A stretch of DNA of 64,000 nt, from the NCBI GenBank assembly GCA_015146655.1, contig VKHL01000007.1, positions 124,001-188,000 of the forward strand, written 5' to 3'. This document shows, piece by piece, positions 45,970-56,300 of this stretch. Numbering within the stretch: position 1 is the first letter of the stretch; the number at the start of each line of letters is the position of its first letter. Origin of the DNA: Ochromonas danica. Taxonomy: Eukaryota; Sar; Chrysophyceae; Chromulinales; Chromulinaceae. The notes under the pieces are model-generated. The model had not been told where the DNA came from, searched no databases, and saw nothing but the letters and a program-made list of their open reading frames with translations. The translations under genes and the position numbers were made by a program.

Positions 45970-46498
45970 TTAGTTGGAGCTGCAGCATCCACACTTGGAG
46001 CAGGTAGACCAGAGTTTCCAAGTGTTGCCGCCCCACTGGAAAACCTTCTTGGCGCAGTTGAGGTTGGTGTTGGGATCACAGGGAGCCTTGCTGCTGCTGC
46101 AAGAAGCCCAGTTCATGTCATTGATCTGCCACAGGCCTACATCGTAGGAGCCACCACTGTTCTGGTTGACAGCATTAGCGTTTCCACCAGACTCAGCCTT
46201 CATAATGCACTGGCAGTGAGCCTATAATATTATTATTACAGTATTAGTCAGACATGGTCTATAAAAAATTCTATATAATAACAATAATTACCTGATTCCA
46301 ACCAGAGTACTTGGCACACCAAGATGCCACATCCTGGTAACTAGAGGAAGTGCCACAAGGACAAGAAGCACAGCCACCAGGACAGTTGCCACTGCAAGTG
46401 GTGGAAGAAGTGGTAATGTTGGAAGGAATTGGCAAAGTACCAGCAAACACCTGGGAAGCGAAGGCAAGACAGAAGAGAGCGAAGATCAAGAACTGCAT
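45970..46498 (-). CDS. Secreted lysozyme-like protein, copy A
   Basis: Probable peptidoglycan-cleaving enzyme of the lysozyme/SLT fold. Exon 1 46498-46292, a 70-nt intron and exon 2 46221-45970 give 152 aa. Residues 1-19 are a signal peptide (FALFCLAFASQVFAG). A Cys-rich segment CSGNCPGGCASCPC follows, then the lysozyme-like core: helix with C-KYSGWNQ, CIMKAESGGN (candidate catalytic Glu), YDVGLWQIN (the GLWQIN turn of the fold, with a preceding Asp), NWASC, and a closing CAKKVFQWGGNTWKLWSTC, ending CGCCSSN. Twelve or more Cys suggest disulfides in a vacuole or outside the cell. It lies head-to-tail with copy B. Use in digesting bacteria is inferred. Confidence 0.85.
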
Positions 46499-47038
46499 GT
46501 TGCTCAGAGTGGGGTAAAGGCTGTGGTTGGGTTAAATTCTGATCCGCGATGATCCGCGATGATGATGATGCGGTCAGTCGCGGAGGACAAGATCGACAAA
46601 GCAGCGCAAACGAAGAAGAGTTGCGCTCAGTGCCATTGGGAGATTTTTCTCGTACTTTACGACTTTTCTTCCGCGCTTTGCTTGTCTTTAACTTGACGAA
46701 TTCTGGGAAATCTCTCGACCACTCCATGGTGAGTGATGTACCTCATGTCGGAAATGCTGGAACTTCCAGAGTTTGTGTAGAATAATCCTTTTGATCTAAC
46801 CGATCTACCCAGTAAAGGCATTAATAATAACAACAACAATATGATGGTGTGTTTCATCACCACAATATCAACAACACCACGGTTAAACCAAAGGTCTATT
46901 TCTTATCTATTACATTGAAGAATAGGAGATTTATAAAGCAGCAATTAAGATAGGATATCATGCTTGACTCGATCTGAAAATGCTTGAAAAGCGATGTTCA
47001 GATAGAGACAGCTTGCATTGGAGTATCTGGAAAATCAT
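46499..47038. other. Spacer between the lysozyme copies
   Basis: Promoter region of copy A and 3' flank of copy B. A phrase GGGA(G/C)(A)TTTT(T/A)CTCGTA(C/T)TTTAC occurs about 140 bp upstream of copy A (46638) and in related form upstream of copy B (47655), so promoter sequence was duplicated too. No other gene seen. Confidence 0.4.
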
Positions 47039-47566
47039 TTAGTTGGAGCTGCAGCATCCGCACTTGGAGCAAGTAGACCAGAGTTTCCAAGTGTTGCCGC
47101 CCCACTGGTAGACCATTCTAGCACAGTTGAGGTTGGTGCTGGGATCGCAAGGAGCGCCACCACCACTGCAAGAAGCCCAGTTCATGTCATTGATCTGCCA
47201 CAGACCCACATCGTACGAGCCACCACTGTTCTGGTTGACAGCATTAGCGTTTCCACCAGACTCAGCCCTCATGATGCACTGGCAGTTGGCCTGTCACGTC
47301 CAGGGCAAAGTGAATAGTTAGAAATAATCCCACGGAGAGAAAATAAATTAAATGCTCACCTGGTTCCAACCAGAGTACTTGGCACACCAAGATGCCACAT
47401 CCTGGTAATTAGAAGAACTGCCACAAGGACAAGAAGCACAGCCACCAGGACAGTTGCCACTGCAAGTGGTGGAAGAAGTGGTAATGTTGGAAGGAATTGG
47501 CAAAGTACCAGCAAACACCTGGGAAGCGAAGGCAAGACAGAAGAGAGCGAAGATCAAGAACTGCAT
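47039..47566 (-). CDS. Secreted lysozyme-like protein, copy B
   Basis: Tandem paralogue of copy A: exon 1 47566-47360, a 69-nt intron, exon 2 47290-47039, also 152 aa. The signal peptide and Cys-rich segment are identical in protein except for one or two residues (GSSSN for GTSSS); exon 2 differs at several positions (MRAES for MKAES, SGGGAPCDPST for SSSKAPCDPNT, ARMVYQWGG for AKKVFQWGG). The candidate catalytic Glu and GLWQIN turn are kept. Introns have the same position and phase but quite different sequence, whereas the exons and 3' flank are very similar, suggesting a not very recent duplication with selection or conversion on the exons. Confidence 0.85.
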
Positions 47567-48575
47567 GGTTTACAAAGAGAGGCTTCAGCGGGTAGTTTGA
47601 CAAGAGAGGATATGATTGATTGTGATCAAGCAGTCAAAGCAGTGCGACAGCGATTTGGGACTTTTATCTCGTATTTTACTAGTTCTATTGTGCAGTTTTG
47701 CCATCCAAGGGTGGTTAACTTAAGAAGAGAATAGTCTTGCCTCATAGTAGTCATATAGATATAGAAGAGAGTCTCTCTCTCTATCTCTCTCTGCTCGTCC
47801 TCATCCTGCCCAGCCTTCACTTTGCCTCGAAGCATTATCTCATGAAGCGTTATGCAGGTCGCTTGGGTGGTCAATGACATTGTCATACAAGGTCACCTTG
47901 TATTGGGACCTTGGCAGGCGAATTCACGCTCCCATACATACACTGCTGCTGCTGCCACTGCACTCATGCTCCAAACCATCCCACTGCAACCAGTAGCAAG
48001 TGGAGGTGGAGGTGGAGGGTGGTGGCAGCGAATGGCGAGGCATTGCCTTAGACGAGGCCTACTCGGGTACTCCAACTGTCTTGTCAGCGAATCATGCTGG
48101 CCACAGCGATCATTTGTGTGTGTTTCTTGGTAGAAGTCTTCCTGACAAGTAGTGGAGGCAGAAAGATCTCTATGGCGGATTCTTAGCCTCCGTCCTTGGT
48201 GAAGTGGTGAAGAAAGAAGGAAGTGCTTCGCAAGGTCCACGCTGAGAGACACACAAGTCTACAATACTCTTCCTCCATTGCCATTGTCTTGTAGTATACA
48301 CATACTAATTACACTGTATTCTTGTAACAATATGTGGTTTGTGTTTGTGTGCAGTATTTGCAGACACATGCACCCCCACACGCACGCTCACACACTTTGC
48401 GGATGCGGCCAACTTTCACGATTACCTTCGCCTTGTACTGGATATTTTGAAGGGCAGTGTGGGATTCCTGCGCGAGCACTCCAGTGCCCAAGGGGCGTTA
48501 ACTGTAATCTTGAAGTACATATTTTAAACCAAGATTTCTTATTGCAGTTACACGATCCATTTACTGATGTTAATA
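47567..48575. other. Intergenic region, no gene recognised
   Basis: About 1 kb between lysozyme B and the nuclease-like locus. Opposing open frames of about 90-120 codons overlap and look like chance. A CT-rich simple repeat lies at about 47765-47795 and a CACACGCACGCTCACACA tract near 48370. Confidence 0.4.
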
Positions 48576-49421
48576 CTATATATACATACTTAAATAAGCT
48601 GGTTGCGAGAAATCACATGAACGATATAGTTGACTGATAACTTGTGCGCGTTCTCTAGTGCCTGGTGCACAATCTTGTAACATGTCTTGAAACTGCTCCC
48701 ATTCAACAGAATCTTCCAACGGCGATACCCTTGACTTCTTGAAGACTTTCAAGATAGCATCTGCTTCTTTCTCAACGGCTTCCAACTTGTGCGTTTTTTT
48801 GGGAACGCAGTCCTTGACTAGATGATTAGCAATATACTGCGCACCTTGGCTAATAGTCAACTTCTCGTATATGACTATACTTAATGAGTCGACGCCATTT
48901 TCTACATCGAAGCCATCTTTTACATTTCGCCTCATGGTAAATATAGTCGCATCCGAACATAAATCTGTGAGAAAAACAACAGTCATTTGATTACTGAAGT
49001 AATTTGAGGCGATTAATTCAAGCGTTGCTTGGGTATTAAAGGAACCAAGTCCATTGTGTTTTTGGACGTTCTCGAAAGTTTTTAACTCCACTGCCACGCA
49101 GCACTGCTGAACAACTCCAAGTTGATGCAGACCAGAAGGGCCAATAATCAAATCAGTTCCACCTCTAAGTTTTCCTGTTTTTCTATCATCTACGCTCAGA
49201 ATGGTCTTGCTGTCATGAACATCATATAGTTGATAACATCCGCTTCCAAAGTCTACGCCAAATTTCTTCAACTCATTTTCAAGATGAGTTTTAGCACGCT
49301 CAGTGTCCTTTTCTTCACAGTCCATCCATTGAAATGCATCGAATTTTATATCTGTAATAGGCAAGTCAGAGATATTACCAACTTCAAATCCAACATGTAG
49401 GCCAGTCAAATAAGTTCTCAA
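48576..49421 (-). CDS. PD-(D/E)XK nuclease-like domain open frame
   Basis: 281-codon frame with a restriction-endonuclease-like core: GGTDLIIGPSG (candidate Asp) followed after a strand by VAVELKTFENV (E-x-K), then NTQATLELIASNYFSN and a hydrophobic strand MTVVFLTDL. The order Asp ... ExK fits the PD-(D/E)XK fold, and the general look is like the nuclease domains of Crinkler-type or other lineage-expanded proteins in stramenopiles and fungi (family assignment from memory, tentative). It lies directly downstream of, and on the same strand as, the coiled-coil frame at 49428-49946, and the two probably belong to one locus that is spliced or interrupted. No signal peptide. AT-richer than its neighbours. 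Confidence 0.55.
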   Translation of the reverse strand: MRTYLTGLHVGFEVGNISDLPITDIKFDAFQWMDCEEKDTERAKTHLENELKKFGVDFGSGCYQLYDVHDSKTILSVDDRKTGKLRGGTDLIIGPSGLHQLGVVQQCCVAVELKTFENVQKHNGLGSFNTQATLELIASNYFSNQMTVVFLTDLCSDATIFTMRRNVKDGFDVENGVDSLSIVIYEKLTISQGAQYIANHLVKDCVPKKTHKLEAVEKEADAILKVFKKSRVSPLEDSVEWEQFQDMLQDCAPGTRERAQVISQLYRSCDFSQPAYLSMYI

Positions 49422-49427
49422 ACTTCA

Positions 49428-49946
49428 CTCCGAGCATGTAGAAAAAGTTAGCTCAGCTTCTTTTGATTCTTGAAGACCACTTTTCACAGCATCTTTCAAC
49501 ACGTTCGCAAACTCTGGGCTCATTACAATGGAGCTCAGATCACCTCTTTTTGAGTCCATCAGTATGAGCTCCTTTTCTTGTAATAGATTCTTTTCTTTTA
49601 GTAATAGAACTTTTTCTTCTTGTAATCGTTTCTTTTCTTCTTCTAACTCTTCTTTTTTCATTCCTACATATGCTATCAACTGTTCTTGTAACAGCTCATC
49701 TGTCGTAACTAATGGAATCTTCGACTTCAAATCATTTTTTCTTTCTTGCTGTTCTCCTTCGCTAAAATTCTCGAAAGAAGCTAAAGCGAGCTTGACAAAT
49801 TTAACCTCTGCAATGACCTCATCTAATGTCATCTTAACTTTCGTTGGAGGGAATTCTTTGCCTTGTCCCAAACGGAGCAGACCCGTCAGACAGGATATTC
49901 CATGGAATATTCCATGGATACGAAATAGAAACATTGGATTTTGCAA
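49428..49946 (-). CDS. Coiled-coil open frame, upstream part of the nuclease-like locus
   Basis: 173-codon frame. Residues 95-130 form an obvious coiled coil (KKEELEEEKKRLQEEK, LLKEKNLLQEKEL), preceded by a helical region from MTLDEVIAEV (about residue 39), which may be the true start. The first 38 residues are unlike the rest. It has no recognised enzymatic motif. Adjacent to the PD-(D/E)XK-like frame; together they resemble a helical/coiled-coil N-terminus with a nuclease C-terminus. Whether the locus is expressed as one product is unknown. Confidence 0.45.
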
Positions 49947-50414
49947 AAGGACTAAAAGGTGACTTTCTTGTCAGTCACCAAGCCCACAATGTTGAAATCA
50001 ATGCTGTTTATCACCATCAGCCGACACACCCAGATTTAGCTAACCACCTATTCTAGCAGTAAGATTTGGTAGCAGTTGCCAAGGGATCTTCCACACTGTG
50101 CGCACGTTGGATGACTCTTGAGTTAGGTGACGTGTGTCACAGTGCTTATTGAGTCAGATGATTCAGAGATTCAGATCTCTCTGTCTTGTCTGAGTGCAGA
50201 AGATCGAGAGGAGTGGTGATTGTCTTCTCTGTCTTTCTTACTGATGACTGAGGCAGCACCACTCAGTCAATGGAGTAATAAGGGCCATAGTAGGCCTAAC
50301 AGATCTTGTCATAGTAAAGTGGTAGTGAGCTACTCTATAGCGATAGAGGAAGAAAGATGATGATGAGGAGGAGGAGGGATTTAGCTCGCTATTGTTGAAG
50401 TCTACTGGACTAAT

Positions 50415-50461
<47 letters not shown>

Positions 50462-50462
50462 T
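50415..50462. repeat. (ATC)n microsatellite
   Basis: About 16 uninterrupted ATC units. The poly-Asp it encodes on the minus strand is chance; no gene frame is supported around it. Confidence 0.95.
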
Positions 50463-50538
50463 CTTTGGTCCTGTCATCTGCATGATGTGATGATAGTTAA
50501 AGGAGAAGAAGTTCTTCTTTACTAGACTCATAGTATGC

Positions 50539-50600
50539 GATCTAGTCTACAGTATTACTACTGCAGTAACAGTAGACTAGACTAGACTAGACTAGACTAG
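50539..50600. repeat. Imperfect palindrome leading into a (CTAGA)n tandem repeat
   Basis: CTAGTCTAC ... TACTGCAGTA ... GTAGACTAG forms an imperfect stem centred on a 10-bp palindrome (about 50539-50582), and its right edge continues as five to six ACTAG units up to 50600. Confidence 0.7.
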
Positions 50601-50631
50601 CATTTATTAGTAGTAAATAACATTGTGCGTG

Positions 50632-50711
50632 ATGTCACATATTATAGGGTGGTGCCTATTGCGTCATATGTCCTAGGTCATGGCCTGGAACCACCCTATA
50701 ATATGTGACAT
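50632..50711. mobile_element. 80-bp hairpin with 22-bp perfect inverted ends, MITE-like
   Basis: ATGTCACATATTATAGGGTG(GT) at 50632-50653 is the exact reverse complement of 50690-50711, with a 36-nt spacer between. The arms contain TATAATA and the outer flanks (GTGATGTCAC / GTGACATATCAC) nearly continue the symmetry. Shape and size suit a miniature inverted-repeat element, but no target duplication can be proven from one copy. Confidence 0.5.
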
Positions 50712-51061
50712 ATCACATAATATCATATCATAGCATCACCAATCTTTGTCTTCATCAAAATACTACTTGTGTAACAAAACAAACGTTATAGAAGAAGCTA
50801 ATCCACTGAGAGAAGAAAGACTACTCCGTGCTCAACTGCCTCCATCTTGAAAAGAAACTCAAAAGAGAACAATGTAACTAGAAGATAAAATCAAGTCTTA
50901 GAAATGCAATTCCAAATTGAATTCTACTTGATTTTTCTATTTACCCCCAGCACCAGCAAGCGTGGAGTAGTTAACTTAAGAAGAGAAAGAGTTGTTGTTT
51001 TGTTTTGCTGTGCCTCATATGAAGTTGTTGACACAAACCCCACTGTTATCTGCCAAGAGAA

Positions 51062-53140
51062 ATGAGTCATCACGGAAACTTTGCCATGCCACCACCTGCT
51101 CCAATACACAATTCAGTAAGAGTTGAAATTCTTCTTCTTCTTCTTGAGTTGATGTCTCACTCTTTAGGCTGTTTGTGTGCATTTTTCTAGTCGCCGCAGC
51201 AGTCCCCCGATCGCAGACTTTTGTCTCCACCGACAACTCCATCGAGAAGTGCTGGTCGGCTCTTCTCTAGTCCTCCTGTTAGTGATAAGAGAGAGTTATA
51301 CTCGGATCGATTCATTCCTAGTCGAATCACGACAAACTTAGAAGAGGCCTTGGACATTCTGGACAGCAAGAGTCAGCAGCGCGATGCCGCTGTAGACCAT
51401 TCCTTTGACAATCAAACACTAATGAATAACCTTCTTCGCTCGGAATTACTAGGACAATATGACAGTCCTGATCGACGTAGTGGCTCCTTAGAAGGGAATT
51501 TTGCTTCCCCTCCACGTAAAGAGTCCTCCATCTCCTGCTCGAGTATTCTACGGTATCGATCTTCCACGAGCTCTGTTGCCTCGACTACTGATACTAGTTT
51601 GCTCTCAACTGACATGACGTCTCCTGCAAAGAGGAACTTGTCCACCCCTACCAAACCCACTAGAAAGATTCCTAAAACACCTTTCAAGATACTCGATGCT
51701 CCCTTTCTTCAAGACGACTACTACCTGAACTTGGTGGATTGGGGCCCACATAACATACTTGCTGTCGCATTAGGTGGTGCTGTTTTCTTGTGGTCAACGT
51801 ATACGTCTAAGGTGATTATCTCTACTTCACCTCTTATTTCTATATTGGGAGCTGATTATTATCGCTTTTTGCTGCACAGAGTACGAAACTATTGGAGCTC
51901 CCAGGCGATGAATTGGTTACATCCGTTTGTTGGGCTCCTCTAACAGCTGGTACGAATCGTTGCTGTTTTCCTTGTGTTCTCTGCTGCATGAACTAACTAA
52001 CTAACTCATGACATTGCATTGTTAGGATGTATTCTGGCTGTAGGATGCTCGACTGGACAGGTGACTCTGTGGGATTGTTCCACTCGAAAGATGGTGCGAG
52101 AGTTGAAAGGGCATGAAAGTCGTGTAGGCTGTTTGGCGTGGGGAATGGGTCTGCTGGCCTCCGGCAGCCGCGATCGAAACATTTATCTGCAGGACATTCG
52201 AATACGCTCTCCACGCGGTCACTCACTGGGATCAGTTACCTCCCCTTCCTCCTCCTCTTCGTCTTCCGTCACTATTCCCTCCTCCTCTGGACCGAGTGGC
52301 TTGTCTGCCTCACCAATAGCTATGGAAGGGTTGGATTCTTCCAGAACTGCTTCACCAGGTGGCACAGTACCTTTGGGAACAGACAATCTATCTGCTTCTA
52401 TTTCGAGTGGATTGGGAATGCCAATATTCCGTCAGGGCGCCCTTCGGCTTGATGCAGCTGGTGCGAGCTTGCTTTCTGCTGGAGTGGAAAATGTTCCTCC
52501 CCCTTCTACAAGTGGCAGTGTCGTCAGGTTGCTCTCAGCACATCGACAAGAAGTGTGTGGTCTGAAGTGGTCCTTTGACAATCACTATCTTGCTTCGGGA
52601 GGCAATGATAATAAGCTGTATGTGTGGGACGTACAAGCAGGTAGCGCCTTTTCTGGCGGTGGTGCATCAAGCAATCGACTGCAGCCCCTTCATCGCTTTG
52701 AGGATCATATAGCTGCGGTTAAAGCTGTGGCATGGTCTCCACACCATCATCATTTGCTCGCATCGGGTGGTGGAACAGCTGATCGACACATTCGCTTCTG
52801 GAATACGGCGTCAGGAGAGGCTTTGCATAAGATCGACACTTCTTCACAAGTTTGTAATCTTCTTTGGTCCAAGAATAGTCCAGAGCTAGTTAGTACACAT
52901 GGTTACTCGCTCAACCAAGTCAATATTTGGAAGTATCCTTCCATGCAGAAGATGGCGACCTTGACTGGTCATACGTTCCGTGTGCTCTATCTTGCGATGT
53001 CTCCCGATGGGCAGACTATAGTTACTGGGGCGGGCGATGAGACATTACGGTTCTGGAGTGTCTTTCCTGGCCCAAGAAACAAAGCAGGTCTGTTATCAGG
53101 TCAAAGCTCTCTCGCTCCATCACCTAGTGATGCTCGATAG
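51062..53140 (+). CDS. APC/C activator FZR1/CDH1 (WD40)
   Basis: Substrate adaptor of the anaphase-promoting complex in late mitosis and G1. Exons 51062-51115, 51191-51811, 51880-51949 and 52026-53140, introns of 75, 68 and 76 nt, 619 aa. The C-box DRFIPSR is at about residue 53, and the KILDAPFLQDDYYLNLVDW block (about 183) marks the CDH1 subclass rather than CDC20. WD repeats follow: VALGGAVFLW, GQVTLWD, GSRDRNIYLQDIR, GGNDNKLYVWD, DRHIRFWN, VNIWKYP and GDETLRFWSVFP. Between two blades (about residues 300-400) there is a ~100-residue Ser/Pro/Gly-rich insertion that is not typical. The C-terminus ends PSDAR and lacks the usual terminal Ile-Arg tail that docks on APC3. The first exon is only 18 codons (MSHHGNFAMPP). 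Confidence 0.94.
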
Positions 53141-53247
53141 TGATTTTTGTGTTTCTATGCTTGTAAAGTGGTTAACATTGCCAAATCATGCAATAAATTT
53201 ATTGCTCAAGGATAATAAGATTTGAACTTGATAGGAATATTTGTATC

Positions 53248-54396
53248 TTAAGGGGATTTCGGAGAAGGCAAGTCAAGAGGAAGTGGACTGGCTTTTTGCA
53301 GTGCTCCTGTTTTCAGCAATTGATCTGCTTTTTCATACAGACCCACAGTACCTCCAGTGTGCACGAATAGCACTCTATCTCCCTTCTTGAAAAGTGACGT
53401 ATCTTGTGCAAGAAGCTTATGAACCAAATGAAAGAAAGCCTTGCCTGAATAGACGGGATCCAATAACACTCCTGTTCTCTTGGCCACATCTGCCAGATAA
53501 GTCAGCTCCTGGTCAGAACTTCGAGCATATCCAATGCCCTGTCCATCATATACATGACACCATGACTCGAGGTCACCTCGCTGGGAGAGATCCACATCCC
53601 AAGCTTCGGCTACTTCTTTGAGATGTTCTAGGAAAGCTTGCGGAGTATCACAAACAGCAACTGCATGCACATGAGCAGGGAGTCCTGACAATAAAACACC
53701 CAAAGCCATACCCGCAAACGTTCCTCCTGACCCACAAGCGAATACAATATGATCAAAGGCTAATGGAGTTGCAGAAGACGCCAGCGCAGCAATCTCGCGA
53801 ACGCATTCTGTGTACCCCAATGCTCCCAAAACGTTACTACCTCCAACAGGGATAACATAAGGATTTCGACCCTCTTCACGGAGGCGATTCTCTAGACTAT
53901 GACAAAGAGACAGACTGCCGATGCGATGATAATTGGAAGCTGAGACGGTGAAGATGTTGGAATCCACCATACGGTCGAAGAGCAAATTGCCAACCAGACC
54001 AATCTCTTCATCTTCACGTAGTGGCTTAGGAGTGCGCAGAATGAGATAAGGGTCCAAACCCAATTGTCTTGCAGCCACAGCTGTTGCACGACAATGATTA
54101 CTTTGAATTCCTCCAATCGTAATCACACTGTCATGCTTCTTTTCCACAGCATCAGCGAGAAGAAACTCAAGTTTTCGAACCTTGTTTCCTGATAAATCAA
54201 AGGAGGAGAGATCATCTCTCTTCATCCACAAGTCCAATTCTCTCTCAGCGAACTCTGCCATTCCTCCCAAGTGCTGGATGGGAGTAGGGAAGCATCCTAA
54301 TTGGATCTTCTTTGCTGGCAGCAGAGCGCGCAGGGCAGTGCTTGCTTGTAGCAGCCAAGCAGGTGGCTGATAAGAGACGTGACTCCCCAAGATCAT
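53248..54396 (-). CDS. D-cysteine desulfhydrase / ACC-deaminase family PLP enzyme
   Basis: Fold-type II PLP enzyme, probably converting D-cysteine to pyruvate, H2S and ammonia. Single exon, 382 aa. Seen: LGCFPTPIQHL, WMKRDDLSSFDLSGNKVRKLEFLL (PLP-binding Lys in SGNKxRK), TIGGIQSNHCRATAVAARQLGL (SNH of the active site), IPVGGSNVLGALGY, ACGSGGTFAGM (phosphate-binding loop), DPVYSGKAF and VLFVHTGGTVGLY. All core motifs are intact. No signal or obvious transit peptide precedes the PTP block by more than 40 residues, so it is probably cytosolic or mitochondrial. Tail-to-tail with FZR1 (107 bp). Confidence 0.93.
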   Translation of the reverse strand: MILGSHVSYQPPAWLLQASTALRALLPAKKIQLGCFPTPIQHLGGMAEFAERELDLWMKRDDLSSFDLSGNKVRKLEFLLADAVEKKHDSVITIGGIQSNHCRATAVAARQLGLDPYLILRTPKPLREDEEIGLVGNLLFDRMVDSNIFTVSASNYHRIGSLSLCHSLENRLREEGRNPYVIPVGGSNVLGALGYTECVREIAALASSATPLAFDHIVFACGSGGTFAGMALGVLLSGLPAHVHAVAVCDTPQAFLEHLKEVAEAWDVDLSQRGDLESWCHVYDGQGIGYARSSDQELTYLADVAKRTGVLLDPVYSGKAFFHLVHKLLAQDTSLFKKGDRVLFVHTGGTVGLYEKADQLLKTGALQKASPLPLDLPSPKSP

Positions 54397-54801
54397 GAAA
54401 GATCGGCAGCAATGCTTCTGTTTTCAGCCTCGAAGAGTGTCAGGAAATCTCGGGGGAGATTCTTCGAAAAGCGCGTTTTTCCCTGTGCTGCAGCTGCACC
54501 ACCATATAGCACAAAGGTAAAGTGTACAATGTAGTCTAGAGATCGAGATTAGATATTCTAACATAGAAAAGTGTACAATAGAAAAGACGTCTTGATACCT
54601 ATCTTCACCGTCGATTTGTCTTTAAAAGGGAATTATTACTGTTCATTTCTCTCCGAAATGAAAACATCGTACTATTCTAATGTAGTACAGAAAATCTCTA
54701 CAGAAAGCACCACACACACACACCCGTTATAATTCCTCTCCTCTCCTCTCCTCTCCCCTCCCCCGCACAAACACACGCACACTAACCTAAACCTCCTCTT
54801 C
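54397..54801. other. Intergenic gap with simple repeats
   Basis: About 400 bp between the desulfhydrase start and the 3' end of the first Myb gene. It contains an ACACACACACAC tract (about 54712-54723) and a CTCTC/CTCCC-rich tract just after it. No gene seen. Confidence 0.5.
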
Positions 54802-56300
54802 CTACTGCTCTTGATACTCTTGCACCTGAGGTTTCTTACGCATCTCTCTCCACCACTTTAAATTGCATTGATAGGCACTTCTTCCTGGAACAGCTTCCGC
54901 TATAGTCTTCCAACAACTTCTTCCCAGAGTCTCTATCGCTTGGGTGAGTTGGTTCTTTTCCTCGGCAGTCCATCTGGGAAAGCGAATCATCCCTCGTGAT
55001 AGAACCTGATAGCGTGATCGGAGAGCTATGATTGTGCGATGAGGAAACCTTCTCCCCACTTGCTCCCAATCGACAGGTTGTCGTGAACACTCTTCTCTAA
55101 GCAACGCGTCCTCCTCGGCAGACCATGCACCACGTACATTTTTCGGTCGAGGCACTTCCCTGCTGCGTTGTATTTTATACCATCTACCATACGACATAAC
55201 AGTGTAAAGTGTCAGCAGAGAGCCATTGTATAATCTGAAGTCAAACACAATCAAATGGCTTACATTTCCTTGCAACCATTGGCAGTGCGATTCATTTTAA
55301 TGGCAACTTCATCCCATTTACCCACTCCAACCTCTTCAACTAATACTATCAAATGGTCCTTCTCCTAAGGTAGTGATTCGACAGGTATGATTTAGGAAAG
55401 GAGGCGGCCATGTGAGAGCATGCATGGCTAACAGCTTACCTCTACAGTCCACGGCCTCCAAGGCTGAGTCCTACTCGATCGTCTGACTCTTGCAACCTCT
55501 TCTTCAGAGGAAGCATAGCGAGACCTCCGCTTGCTTCTACCACTCGTGCTACTTCTGCTCCGACTCCTACTCTTGCCTGATCTCTTCCTGTCAGATCCAG
55601 ACCTTCTAGTAGATATCAATGCAGAAGAGCTTCTGAGGCCAAACTCGTCGCAGAACTGCTCGGTTAAGCTCTTCTTTCTCTCCTCTTCTTCCTCTTCCAT
55701 GCGCATGAGATGAAAGAAGGCGAGGTCCCTACGCATCTGTCCCCAGCGTTCCTCGCACTGAGCAATGGATTTGCCCGGCAGATAGGCGCGAGTGATCTCA
55801 CACCACTTGCCTGGGCCATACTCCTCCAGCCCTCGCTTCAGCAAAGCTAGCTCTTGACAAGACCAGAAGGTGGAAACAGAACCTGGGCGATCATCTCGCT
55901 CTCGCTGCCACTCAGTGATAGACGATGAAGATGAAGATGAAGATGAAGATGAAGATGGCTGCGATGAATAGGCGAGGGAAGTCGAAGCAATAATTATTGA
56001 GGATTGATCCACAATAGAATCATCCACAGTCTGAATGACGCTGTAGAGATAGGTAGCCAGTGGTCTTTGAGTGGAATAGGTGGGAGAGAATGTCCAGAGA
56101 AGTGGATAGAGAGAGACCAACACAACAATTGTTAGAATGGAAGGTCGTGGAGGGCGCATAGATGGAACTTCTTGGGAAGATGATGAAGTGATCAGGGTGA
56201 TCACAATCTGTGTTGTGGATGGAAGGTGTATTAAGAGAGGACAGGATTCGATGGATCGTGATGATGGACAAGGGATGCGATGAAGGGCGGCAACAAACAC
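54802..56300 (-). CDS. Four-repeat Myb/SANT protein with hydrophobic N-terminus (Myb protein 1)
   Basis: Probable DNA-binding protein. Exons 56300-55440, 55364-55264 and 55183-54802, introns of 75 and 80 nt, 447 aa. Four Myb/SANT-like repeats are readable: FWSCQELALLKRGLEEYGPG..W (about 145-190), PWTVEEKDHLIVLVEEVGVGKWDEV crossing intron 1, AWSAEEDALLREECSRQPVDWEQV, and RWTAEEKNQLTQAIETLGRSCWKTI, each with the three spaced aromatic residues. Before them the N-terminus has a strong hydrophobic segment SILTIVVLVSLYPLLWTFS (about residues 54-72) and a 12-Ser run. An RSRSRSS/KRRSR basic region precedes repeat 2. The start is the first Met; MRPPRPS at residue 48 is an alternative that would put the hydrophobic segment at the very N-terminus like a signal anchor. 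Confidence 0.82.

Larger units (their letters stand above)
49947..51061. other. Repeat-bearing intergenic region
   Basis: 1.1 kb without a supported gene. It holds a trinucleotide tract, a TAGAC tandem repeat and a small hairpin element (listed separately), and the FZR1 promoter at its right end. Confidence 0.5.

Noticed and set aside
47852-48252. Opposing open frames between lysozyme B and the nuclease-like locus
   Set aside because: Overlapping on both strands, no domain or splice structure.
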